This document shows, piece after piece, positions 1-6,045 of a stretch of 10,294 nt of DNA. Source of the stretch: Desulfobacteraceae bacterium (GTDB taxonomy: Bacteria > Desulfobacterota > Desulfobacteria > Desulfobacterales > Desulfosarcinaceae); assembly GCA_027025615.1 (NCBI GenBank), contig JALVQM010000412.1, positions 1 to 10,294 of the forward strand, in the 5' to 3' direction. Under the pieces are notes generated by a model. That model saw nothing but the letters and a program-made list of their open reading frames with translations, was not told the DNA's origin and ran no database searches. Positions within the stretch are counted from its first letter, which is position 1, and each line of letters starts with the position of its first letter. Both the position numbers and the translations under genes were made by a program.

Positions 1-184
1 CCGCCAGATTTGCCGCGTAACGGCGATCATTAAGATAGCCCAGGCGATGGCAGGTTGAAAGCGCTTGCTGAATATCTTGGGGGGAAAATCCCTTTTTTCG
101 CATTTTGGCTGCCAATTCAGCGCAACTATGGTCACGTGAAGTCAGCCGTGCAAGAGCATATTTGAATGCTTTTTTTTCATTCAT
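1..184 (-). CDS. recX: RecX-family regulator of RecA, partial (N-terminal 61 residues)
   Basis: The gene runs off the left edge, so only the first 61 codons are present. The translation begins MNEKKAFKYALARL, continues with a helix carrying TSRDHSCAELAAKMRKKGF, and reaches the GYLNDRRYAANLA segment. This matches the first three-helix repeat of RecX (ALxxLxxRxxSxxEL, then a G(Y/L)LxDxRYA motif). RecX binds RecA filaments in the cytoplasm and blocks their extension or recombinase activity; that role is known for the family and is inferred here. I chose the ATG at 184-182 because it is the only ATG after the in-frame TGA at 217-215. No good Shine-Dalgarno sequence precedes it. The gene lies 30 nt downstream of the DUF2892 gene, in the same reading frame, so the two are probably co-transcribed. 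No recA gene is visible in the window. Confidence 0.85.
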   Translation of the reverse strand, partial: MNEKKAFKYALARLTSRDHSCAELAAKMRKKGFSPQDIQQALSTCHRLGYLNDRRYAANLA

Positions 185-214
185 CGCAGCAATTTCAACA
201 CCGCTGTGCCCGGA

Positions 215-418
215 TCAATCGAATGCAGCTCCCGGCTTGAAGCCCAGTTTACGGAGAATAATGGCAAGTGGGCAAAATTTGGTAAAAGCGGACTGGAGAA
301 GATTTGCCCCTACAAAAGCTGTAAACCAAAGCCAGTATGAGCTGTGAAACACAGACAATAGCAGGGAAACCAGTATCATTGCACCGGCAAAACCAAATAC
401 CAAACGATCAACGTTCAT
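215..418 (-). CDS. DUF2892 / YgaP-type small inner-membrane protein
   Basis: This 67-residue protein has two hydrophobic segments, about residues 8-24 (beginning FGFAGAMILVSLLL) and 29-55 (WLWFTAFVGANLL through FCPLAIIL). The N-terminal MNVDR, the YWLWFTAFVGxNLLQSAFT stretch and the FCPLAIILRKLG end are the hallmarks of the DUF2892 (YgaP-like transmembrane) family. In E. coli YgaP such a segment follows a rhodanese domain; here it stands alone, and the molecular function is unknown. A single cysteine lies in the FCPL motif. The start is well supported: GGGAGG sits a few bases upstream of the ATG at 418-416. The gene follows the LPP20-like lipoprotein gene by 77 nt and precedes recX by 30 nt. 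Confidence is high for the family and low for any role. Confidence 0.85.
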   Translation of the reverse strand: MNVDRLVFGFAGAMILVSLLLSVFHSSYWLWFTAFVGANLLQSAFTKFCPLAIILRKLGFKPGAAFD

Positions 419-495
419 GGCAACCTCCCATGGATTGTGTTTTTGTCTTTTCGTTTCAGAGCCGGAGTTTATCCGAAAGTTACAATAATAAGCGC

Positions 496-1701
496 TTACG
501 GTTTTTCCGCCAGGCTGAACATACGGCGGGTCATATCTTCCACAACCAGTGGAATAAGTTTGTTATTTATATAATATAGGGCCTGGCGGCGGGCCTTGGG
601 GAATGTAAGGTGTCCTTTTCGCCCTGAATCACTTCGGCTGGCAAAGGCAATTCCGGTGTTGATGTCTATCAGGGAAAAAGATGTAGCCCAGTTCACGTAA
701 CGCCATTTGCCCGTGGCGGCGTCCTCGGGGGCCGGATTGATGCTGATTTTGCCTTGTAACACTACTTGAGCTTTATCCTTAGTGCCTGCAATTGACAAAC
801 CTCTTCTTGTCAGCGCTTCCAGCATATAACTGCGGACATTGTCTGCTCCGTCACCGCTTATTTCGACAGCCAACTGGAAATCATGCAATAGCAGCCTTGC
901 AAATTCGGTTTCTATGATTTCTTTTGTAACCGGGCTTGGCGCCATTGCAATACCCGGTTTCAGAACTCCCATCTGCGAAGCAAGCCTCTGACGACGGTTA
1001 AATTGATCTGCGGCAGTTTTGAGTATTTTGAGCTTTAACAGATAATCGTTTTGCTGCTTGTATTTTTCAAATAGTTCGACTAGTTGTCTGTCAATGCCTT
1101 CAATTTCCCGCTGAAGCCTGTCCCAGGTTTTTGCCCGGTCCAAAACCGCCAGGGCCAGGTATTCATCTTGTTGGCGGACCACCTGGGCTATGCGAATCCC
1201 GGAGACTACCACGTTGGTGGAGACTTTGTTTGTGGCGATGATTTGTTGTTTGTGGCGATGGGTATTTTTATCTTCGGTGTTTGAGCGGTAGTCCTCATAG
1301 ACCGCGGTTGAAGCCTGGATATGACTTTTGAAAATTTTTGCGATTTCGGCTCTGGCATTGGCAATCGCCCTTTGCCTGTCAGCTCCGCTGCCAATGGCGG
1401 TAAGAAATGCTGAAGCCGGATATGCGCTTGAATTAATAGCCACAGTTGTGGCCGGCAAAGGATTTGTATCGCCTTCCGGGTAATCTGCTGATTGTTGTTT
1501 ATGGAAATTGCCGTTTTCATGGCGTTCCAGATCGGACATGGCCTTGTCTGCATGGCGTATTACCGTGTTCGTGTCGGGTGCCTGCTGTTTCACTGCCCTG
1601 GATGTGCAGGAGCTTAAAGCAAGACAGCTGATTGCAAAGATAAGAAAGAACGTGACCAGCGGTCGATCATGGCTCGTTTTTCGTCTGAAAAATTTTTTCA
1701 T
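496..1701 (-). CDS. LPP20-like lipoprotein, third gene of the lipoprotein cluster
   Basis: This 401-residue protein begins with a charged N-terminus (MKKFFRRKTSHDR) and a hydrophobic core, ending in the lipobox LSSC with the lipidated cysteine at residue 32. The next residue is Thr, not Asp, so Lol-mediated sorting to the outer membrane is expected. Residues 95-190 resemble the LPP20 domain: an FLTAIGSGADRQRAIANARAE helix, a mid-section rich in charged residues, and the strand EYLALAVLDRAKTW. A coiled-coil-like helix follows (about 192-245). A C-terminal domain (about 275-400) carries YVNWATSFSLIDINTG, resembling the periplasmic lipoprotein folds that report or bind envelope components. The longer ORF begins 60 codons earlier, but the extension overlaps the upstream gene and hides the signal peptide, so I chose the ATG at 1701-1699, preceded by AAAAGG. 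It lies 37 nt after the COG3014-like gene. The exact function is unknown. Confidence 0.8.
   Translation of the reverse strand: MKKFFRRKTSHDRPLVTFFLIFAISCLALSSCTSRAVKQQAPDTNTVIRHADKAMSDLERHENGNFHKQQSADYPEGDTNPLPATTVAINSSAYPASAFLTAIGSGADRQRAIANARAEIAKIFKSHIQASTAVYEDYRSNTEDKNTHRHKQQIIATNKVSTNVVVSGIRIAQVVRQQDEYLALAVLDRAKTWDRLQREIEGIDRQLVELFEKYKQQNDYLLKLKILKTAADQFNRRQRLASQMGVLKPGIAMAPSPVTKEIIETEFARLLLHDFQLAVEISGDGADNVRSYMLEALTRRGLSIAGTKDKAQVVLQGKISINPAPEDAATGKWRYVNWATSFSLIDINTGIAFASRSDSGRKGHLTFPKARRQALYYINNKLIPLVVEDMTRRMFSLAEKP
1221..1260. repeat. Short tandem direct repeat inside the LPP20-like gene
   Basis: The 15-base string TTGTTTGTGGCGATG occurs at 1226-1240 and again at 1246-1260, giving a 20-base period. 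Because 20 is not a multiple of three, the two copies are read in different frames on the minus strand: the first encountered encodes HRHKQ (residues 148-152) and the second encodes the IATNK stretch. It looks like a small slippage duplication in a low-complexity linker of the protein. Confidence 0.5.
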
Positions 1702-1738
1702 GGCTGCTGCCTTTTCTGGTGGTTGTGTTTTTCTTGGT

Positions 1739-3142
1739 TCAGCGAACTGTGCGCGCAACCAGGAAATACTTCTGGCCCGGCATAACAGTAAAACTCGGAA
1801 CCTGCCTTTGCTCAACCAGTTTGCCTCCAGCGTCCAGAAATTCCATTTTGCCCTGCCAGGTTCCGGGCTCAAGACGACCAAGGGCCACCCGGATCCTGGA
1901 GGGTAACATACGCCAATGTCTGATGTCGGCGTTTTCCGTGGCTAGCATGGCTCCCTGGGTAATAATGTGAACCAGAAACCCCCAGTTCTTGTTTGATTCT
2001 TTTTCAACCTTGCGTTTGATAGCCAAGGCGGCCAGGTACTTGGCCGTCAGACGGGCAATGGCCTTGGCCTTTATTCTGGAGATCCGGTTTTGCAAATTGA
2101 TTTTGGCAATGGCAGCTATATTTTCTGCTTCCGTTGTTTCGAAACTGTGGGTCAATCCCTGGTCGTTGGTTAATATCAGGCGGCTGTTGACCACTGAAAA
2201 ATGCGGTTCGACGAATTCAGGATAAGCAAGCTTGAGAACATATCCATCCGGCATGGTTACCCAGAAGGAGGCTTCCTGCTTCTGGGCTCCGGGGCCATTG
2301 TAGTGAACCATAATGACTTCAGTTGTTGCAAAACTTTCATCAGCAAGGCTGGTTTCCAGTTCCGGGTATTCATTCAGCAACAATTGTACCTGGTCGTCGA
2401 AATCCAGCATCCGGGCGGCCGATATTGCCTTGCGTGCCAGAACAGGTGGCGCAGGGACACCGTAAACCGGCCAGTATTGCTCACGGTAAACAGTCAATGC
2501 CTTTTTGTATTCAATAAAGGCGTCGTTGAGAGCTCCCTGGCTTTCATAGAGCAAGCCCATTAAAAAACGTATAAAGGCGTCTTCCCGGTAAACATTACGC
2601 ACTTGTTCAGGGTATTGGTCGTTGAAAAGATTCAGTTTTATATCGACCCTGCGGGCTTCCACCAGGGCGTCTTCCCACATTCCCAGGGCTGAGTAATTCA
2701 GGGCCTGGTAAAGATTGATCAGGGCGGATTCAAAATCTTCACCGGGATAGGTACGCATATTGTCGTTAATCAGGAAGGTAGAGGCCTCCTGGCTAATGGA
2801 ACGGGTGTATGCCTCTTCCAGCAATTCATCTGCCTGTGACAGCAAGCCAATGCTCAGCTCCCACTGACCGGCATAATGGGCGACAGCCCCCTTGTCCAGA
2901 AAGTATAAAACTTTATCCCTGGAACCATAAGCACGTTTGTTGCGATCGAACAACTCCAGGGCAGCCCTGTAGTTCTGCTGCTCCAGCATTTGGTTGACTT
3001 GCATCTGAAACTGAATGCCGGGGCCGCAACTTACAACCGACCATGCCATAATAAGGCTCAGCGCTGCGGCAAACTGCCAAGCGCTGAACCGGCCGGCGAC
3101 ATGGAGGTTTACACGGCGGATCAACTTGCACGTTTTACCCAT
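1739..3142 (-). CDS. COG3014-like lipoprotein with TPR-like helical repeats
   Basis: This 467-residue protein has a signal peptide with the lipobox VVSC (lipidated cysteine at residue 39) followed by Gly, which favours outer-membrane sorting. Residues 45-255 form paired amphipathic helices of TPR type, for example NYRAALELFDRNKR, WELSIGLLSQADELLEEAY, MWEDALVEARRVD and GALNDAFIEYKKALTVY. The C-terminal half has a VIMVHYNGPGAQKQEASFWV strand region, a long basic helix (about 340-390), and ADIRHWRMLPSRIRVALGRL. This layout matches the uncharacterised COG3014 family, often found beside LpoB-like lipoproteins; a scaffold or partner role is inference. A GTG start three codons upstream (3151) is possible. 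I preferred the ATG at 3142-3140 because an AGGGA lies about 11 nt before it, whereas it would sit only 2-3 nt before the GTG. The gene follows the LpoB-like gene by about 100 nt. Confidence 0.8.
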   Translation of the reverse strand: MGKTCKLIRRVNLHVAGRFSAWQFAAALSLIMAWSVVSCGPGIQFQMQVNQMLEQQNYRAALELFDRNKRAYGSRDKVLYFLDKGAVAHYAGQWELSIGLLSQADELLEEAYTRSISQEASTFLINDNMRTYPGEDFESALINLYQALNYSALGMWEDALVEARRVDIKLNLFNDQYPEQVRNVYREDAFIRFLMGLLYESQGALNDAFIEYKKALTVYREQYWPVYGVPAPPVLARKAISAARMLDFDDQVQLLLNEYPELETSLADESFATTEVIMVHYNGPGAQKQEASFWVTMPDGYVLKLAYPEFVEPHFSVVNSRLILTNDQGLTHSFETTEAENIAAIAKINLQNRISRIKAKAIARLTAKYLAALAIKRKVEKESNKNWGFLVHIITQGAMLATENADIRHWRMLPSRIRVALGRLEPGTWQGKMEFLDAGGKLVEQRQVPSFTVMPGQKYFLVARTVR

Positions 3143-3243
3143 GGATAGCACGGTCCCTGAAAGCTGGCATAGAATAGATTAATATAATAAAATTTCCTGA
3201 TTTTTTGCTTCTCTAAACCCGGTAATTAGGTTACTTGATTTTA

Positions 3244-3858
3244 TTACCAGGTTGTTTTGGGGCGCTTAATAAATTTTTTTATCTGTTTTTCCCCTATCCA
3301 GGCCTTGATATTGTTTTCAAGTGATACCAGTTCCAGGTTGACTTGATAAAACATGACCGCTTTGCCTTTGATTTCATCACGAATTGAATTTATGCTGCCT
3401 ATGAGCATGAAATCGGCGCCATATTCTTCTCCAGGGCTTTTTACGGTTTCCTGGGTGGCATTACTGGCCATATCAACTCTTTCCTCGCGGATTTGTCCCC
3501 GTTCACTGCTGGAGGCAACAAATTGCACCCGCCCGGAATTGATCAAAGCTCTTTCAAGATTTTTGACGAAAGTTTCAACGTTGATGTGCTCACTGGTCTT
3601 GTTTCTGACCCTGCCTACGATTACAGCCGGTGCTTTCTGTCCATGACTTGCCATGAAACGCTCAACCCAGGGACGCGATAAGCAATCCTGGATCATTTCT
3701 TCTGCCACCAGCCTGGAGTCGGTGTCATTCCATCTGCCGCTGAGGTCAATGGTTTCATCCACCGCACGGCGTTCGACCTTTGGACCGCTGGCACATCCTG
3801 CCACCGCCCAGACAAGAATAAAAAGCACAAAAAGTCTTCCCCATGTTCTGCACATCAT
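3244..3858 (-). CDS. LpoB-like lipoprotein (candidate penicillin-binding protein activator)
   Basis: This 204-residue lipoprotein has a hydrophobic signal (RLFVLFILVWAVAGC) with lipobox VAGC and the lipidated cysteine at residue 22, followed by Ala, consistent with outer-membrane anchoring. The mature part shows DLSGRWNDTDSRLVAEEM (38-55), the PAVIVGRVRNKTSEHIN strand (77-93), GADFMLIGSI (147-156), and a C-terminal strand region ending in IKAWIGEKQIKK. These match the LpoB / COG3417 family. E. coli LpoB reaches through the peptidoglycan and activates the synthase PBP1B; whether this protein does the same is inferred from the fold family. The start is well placed: AGGAGG lies 5 nt upstream of the ATG at 3858-3856, with a second ATG directly after it. 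It is the first gene of the three-lipoprotein cluster and faces the divergent plus-strand gene at 4107. Confidence 0.85.
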   Translation of the reverse strand: MMCRTWGRLFVLFILVWAVAGCASGPKVERRAVDETIDLSGRWNDTDSRLVAEEMIQDCLSRPWVERFMASHGQKAPAVIVGRVRNKTSEHINVETFVKNLERALINSGRVQFVASSSERGQIREERVDMASNATQETVKSPGEEYGADFMLIGSINSIRDEIKGKAVMFYQVNLELVSLENNIKAWIGEKQIKKFIKRPKTTW

Positions 3859-4106
3859 GGTTGCCTCCTAGATTGGCGATCTATAGTATTGGTTTTTATT
3901 GTATTGCAGAGTGCCTGCATTGGTTTTTTGCCAGTGAAAGCTGTGAATTAAAATCATTTATCCTATTATAAAGTATGAAACCCAAAATACCAGCAAAAGA
4001 TGCTTGAAACCTTACGCAGTTGTGCCTATGTTGGGCAAGATCAATGACAATGAAAAGAATGGCTGTTTTCGGCCTTTAATGCAATAAGGAAAATGGAGAT
4101 ACAGAT
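3859..4106. promoter_or_regulatory. Divergent intergenic region presumed to hold two promoters
   Basis: This 248-bp AT-rich region separates the LpoB-like gene (minus strand) from the zinc-ribbon gene (plus strand), so outward promoters are expected on both sides. On the minus strand TACTAT (3888-3883) could be a -10 box, but no convincing -35 lies at the right distance. A perfect 5-bp inverted repeat, TAGAT-tggcg-ATCTA (3869-3883), overlaps that box and abuts the AGGAGG ribosome binding site (3868-3863), which could make it an operator. On the plus strand TATTAT (3964-3969) is a weak -10 candidate. Ribosome binding sites flank the region: AGGAGG for the left gene and GGAG (4095-4098) for the right. 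I see no small ORF or RNA gene in it. Confidence 0.35.
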
Positions 4107-4784
4107 ATGGCTTTTGAAACGCGGGAAGAAGTGTTGGAAAAAGTGCTCAGCATGAAACGCCCTGTTTGCCCCCATTGCGGGGCCGAGATGCAAATTTGGG
4201 AAGTTCCACCCATAAATTTTTCTGATGGTTTAGGGTGGGGTGCTCCGTATCTTTTTTTATGTATTAATGACCAATGCCCGATTTTTGTAAATGGATGGGA
4301 TGAACTTGAAGAGAATTACGCCCAGCATGCTTCCATGCGCTGTTACAATTATCCAGGCACAAACGATTTTGGCTTCATGCCTGTTTTTAGTTCCATGGGA
4401 GGCAAAGGCCAGATTATTGACGACGAGGAAATGGCCGCCCAGGAAGCCTTGAAGGAAAATATAAAGAAAGGTTTTTCTATTTTGGCCGAATGTTGGGTTA
4501 GCAAGGACGGGGTTTCTGTCATGCGCTTGTTGATGGATGCTACTGAACCTATGCGTGTAAGGGTAAAGGCGGCTGAAATGATAGGCGATATGGGAGAAAT
4601 AGAGGCCATTGAGCCCTTGCGCAGTATGAAAGTCGGCAATCAGGTACTGAAGAAAAATATCGAAGATGCCATTGTCAAGATTCACAACCGCAATTTTACC
4701 CGGGAATGCCCTTTTTGCGCTGAAATTATTAAAAAACGTGCCAAAGTTTGCAAACATTGCAACCGGGAAGTGGCTGGTTTGTAA
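4107..4784 (+). CDS. Zinc-ribbon / HEAT-like / zinc-ribbon protein
   Basis: This 225-residue soluble protein has cysteine pairs at both ends. The N-terminal ribbon has CPHC (C21, C24) and a second pair, C52 and C57 (CINDQC), set about 27 residues later. The C-terminal ribbon has CPFC (C201, C204) and CKHC (C215, C218), resembling the short UPF0547-type zinc ribbon. Between them, residues 135-195 are helical and HEAT-like (VMRLLMDATEPMRVRVKAAE, then IEAIEPLRSM). Zinc binding and a protein- or nucleic-acid-binding role are inferred from the motifs; no catalytic signature is visible. The start ATG has GGAG about 8 nt upstream. It is transcribed away from the lipoprotein cluster and is followed by a weak terminator, so it is probably monocistronic. 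Confidence 0.85.
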   Translation: MAFETREEVLEKVLSMKRPVCPHCGAEMQIWEVPPINFSDGLGWGAPYLFLCINDQCPIFVNGWDELEENYAQHASMRCYNYPGTNDFGFMPVFSSMGGKGQIIDDEEMAAQEALKENIKKGFSILAECWVSKDGVSVMRLLMDATEPMRVRVKAAEMIGDMGEIEAIEPLRSMKVGNQVLKKNIEDAIVKIHNRNFTRECPFCAEIIKKRAKVCKHCNREVAGL

Positions 4785-4790
4785 ATACTT

Positions 4791-4825
4791 GAAAATTTGC
4801 CTGACACGCTGAATTTTCTTTTTTT
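4791..4825 (+). terminator. Weak rho-independent terminator after the zinc-ribbon gene
   Basis: GAAAATT (4791-4797) pairs perfectly with AATTTTC (4812-4818) around a 14-nt loop, followed immediately by seven Ts (4819-4825). It begins 6 nt after the stop codon of the zinc-ribbon gene. The stem is AT-rich, with a single GC pair, so efficiency may be low. Confidence 0.45.
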
Positions 4826-4860
4826 GGCACAAAGCACGGGTTCTCAGTTTTCATAAATAG

Positions 4861-5436
4861 ATGGATACCAGCAAGGCCAACGGATTTCAGGGGCCACACG
4901 GTGACACCCTTAACTTGCTGCGGCACGATCTTGGAAGATACAACCCACGTGCTGTGGTTGTTTTCGGGTCAATGGCTCGACTGTTGGCCGGGATTGAGCT
5001 TGCCCAGCCTCCTAATGATATTGACGTTATGGTGATTGGAGATTTGCTTCCGGAAACCATCTCCAAGCGTAGCTACCCGGTTGCTTGTGAACTTCATCGC
5101 ATCCGAACCCATCGGATGATCAATATTGCTCAAATTCTGCGTTATGATCCCAGGCCGCTAGCCCTGTTCCGGCTGTATGGAAGTGTTTTGGCCCGTCGGC
5201 ATTGTATTGATGTAATAGCGGCCTGTCTGCTTCTCGGCCCGGAGTACAGGAACTTTGGTATCGAACAGATCGAGGTGGACGGGCGTCCGGATGAGCGTGA
5301 TTATTCTATTCACCATGTATTGCTTGGCCACAGGTGGTGGAAGCAGCTGAAAAAATATGCCGCCTTGCGTCGAGGCCCTTTGAAACGCTACAGTGACAAA
5401 TTGGCCGGAGTGTATGAATTCCAGCCCCGGCCATGA
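4861..5436 (+). CDS. Nucleotidyltransferase-fold protein of unknown substrate
   Basis: This 191-residue protein carries the pol-beta/MNT-type nucleotidyltransferase signature: strand AVVVFGSMAR (31-40) with the G36-S37 pair, then PPNDIDVMVIG (50-60) with D53 and D55 as the expected metal ligands. Fifteen residues separate S37 from D53, slightly more than is usual in the family. A third carboxylate is not obvious; the strand RMINIAQIL (85-93) has Asn where an Asp might be expected. The C-terminal half is helical and basic (HHVLLGHRWWKQLKKYAALR). The reaction, if any, cannot be named. No HEPN-type partner gene flanks it, so a toxin-antitoxin role is not supported. The ATG follows directly after an in-frame TAG, so no earlier start is possible, yet there is no Shine-Dalgarno sequence. 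The gene ends 54 nt from the convergent HsdR-N-like gene. Confidence 0.7.
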   Translation: MDTSKANGFQGPHGDTLNLLRHDLGRYNPRAVVVFGSMARLLAGIELAQPPNDIDVMVIGDLLPETISKRSYPVACELHRIRTHRMINIAQILRYDPRPLALFRLYGSVLARRHCIDVIAACLLLGPEYRNFGIEQIEVDGRPDERDYSIHHVLLGHRWWKQLKKYAALRRGPLKRYSDKLAGVYEFQPRP

Positions 5437-5448
5437 CCCGCAATTCTG

Positions 5449-5481
5449 AAAATTACAATACCGCCCGAATTTTACTTTTTT
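5449..5481 (+). terminator. Possible weak terminator between convergent genes
   Basis: AAAATT (5449-5454) and AATTTT (5468-5473) form a 6-bp stem around a 13-nt loop, followed two bases later by six Ts (5476-5481). It lies between the stop of the nucleotidyltransferase gene and the stop of the convergent HsdR-N-like gene. The all-AT stem makes this a tentative call. Confidence 0.25.
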
Positions 5482-5490
5482 GCAGAAATG

Positions 5491-6045
5491 TCATGAGGCA
5501 TTCTTGTCAGTCCCGATTCGATGGGCCACGTTGACGTTCATGCTGTCGTAACTGCGAAAAATCAGCCTTTCCTTTTCCAGGCGATCGGCAGGCAAAGGCT
5601 CAGGTCTTTGTTTGTTTTTGATTTTTTCAAGGGCTATGGAAGGTGTGGGTATGTCCTCCATACTATTGCCAAGCCTTTGGCCCGTGATTGGATCAAGGAC
5701 TATTGCCTGGTCTCCGTCTGAAACTACCGCCAGTGGAAGAGGGGCGGTTTCTAGGATGCGGGCCGCTGCAATAGCTTCTCTTTCCCTTGAACCCAGCGAG
5801 CCTGCAGCACACTTGATTACCATGAAACGCCGTCCGTTGACAGAAACCACGAGATCCAGGCAGGATTCATAAACCTGGTTTTGCACGCTGAAGGCAATGG
5901 GAAGATTCACTTCAATATCCGATTTACGGTAGCCTTTGGAGTTGACCAGGAAAAGCTCTACTTTTTGGCGGTTTTCTTCGGCACCCACGTTGGGGACTTT
6001 TTGTCCGGTAATAAAATCGGTTATGGTTTCAGTTGACTGAGACAT
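5491..6045 (-). CDS. Stand-alone HsdR N-terminal-like protein with degenerate nuclease site
   Basis: This 184-residue protein resembles the N-terminal domain of type I restriction HsdR subunits (HSDR_N, PD-(D/E)XK fold). The N-terminus contains FITGQKVPNVGAEENRQKVE, and YRKSDIEVNLPI (39-50) corresponds to the domain's leading helix and strand. D64 in SCLDLVVSVNGRR sits where the first catalytic Asp is expected, but the following motif is VIKCA (76-80), where active members have a (D/E)-x-K arrangement such as VECK. The expected Glu is Lys78 and the expected Lys is Ala80, so cleavage activity is unlikely. No hsdM, hsdS or helicase domain is nearby, so this is not a restriction system. The start has AAAGGA six bases upstream of the ATG, and the gene overlaps the end of the transporter gene by 17 nt, implying translational coupling. 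It is the last gene of the operon. Its role is unknown. Confidence 0.75.
   Translation of the reverse strand: MSQSTETITDFITGQKVPNVGAEENRQKVELFLVNSKGYRKSDIEVNLPIAFSVQNQVYESCLDLVVSVNGRRFMVIKCAAGSLGSREREAIAAARILETAPLPLAVVSDGDQAIVLDPITGQRLGNSMEDIPTPSIALEKIKNKQRPEPLPADRLEKERLIFRSYDSMNVNVAHRIGTDKNAS

Noticed and set aside
489..498. Perfect palindrome TAAGCGCTTA at the end of the LPP20-like gene
   Set aside because: It overlaps the stop codon, has no loop or T-run for a terminator, and a single 10-base palindrome is expected by chance.
496..1881. Longer 461-codon form of the LPP20-like gene
   Set aside because: The extra 60 codons overlap the end of the COG3014-like gene and place the signal peptide internally; the ATG at 1701 restores a normal lipoprotein signal.
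4257..4832. Minus-strand ORF (191 codons) opposite the zinc-ribbon gene
   Set aside because: Its translation shows no recognisable motif, while the plus-strand frame has two clear zinc ribbons and a ribosome binding site.
4861..5436. MNT/HEPN-type toxin-antitoxin module
   Set aside because: The nucleotidyltransferase-like gene has no small partner gene beside it; its neighbours are a zinc-ribbon gene behind a likely terminator and a convergent operon.
5491..6045. Part of a type I restriction-modification locus
   Set aside because: No hsdM, hsdS or helicase region is present, and the nuclease motif is degenerate.
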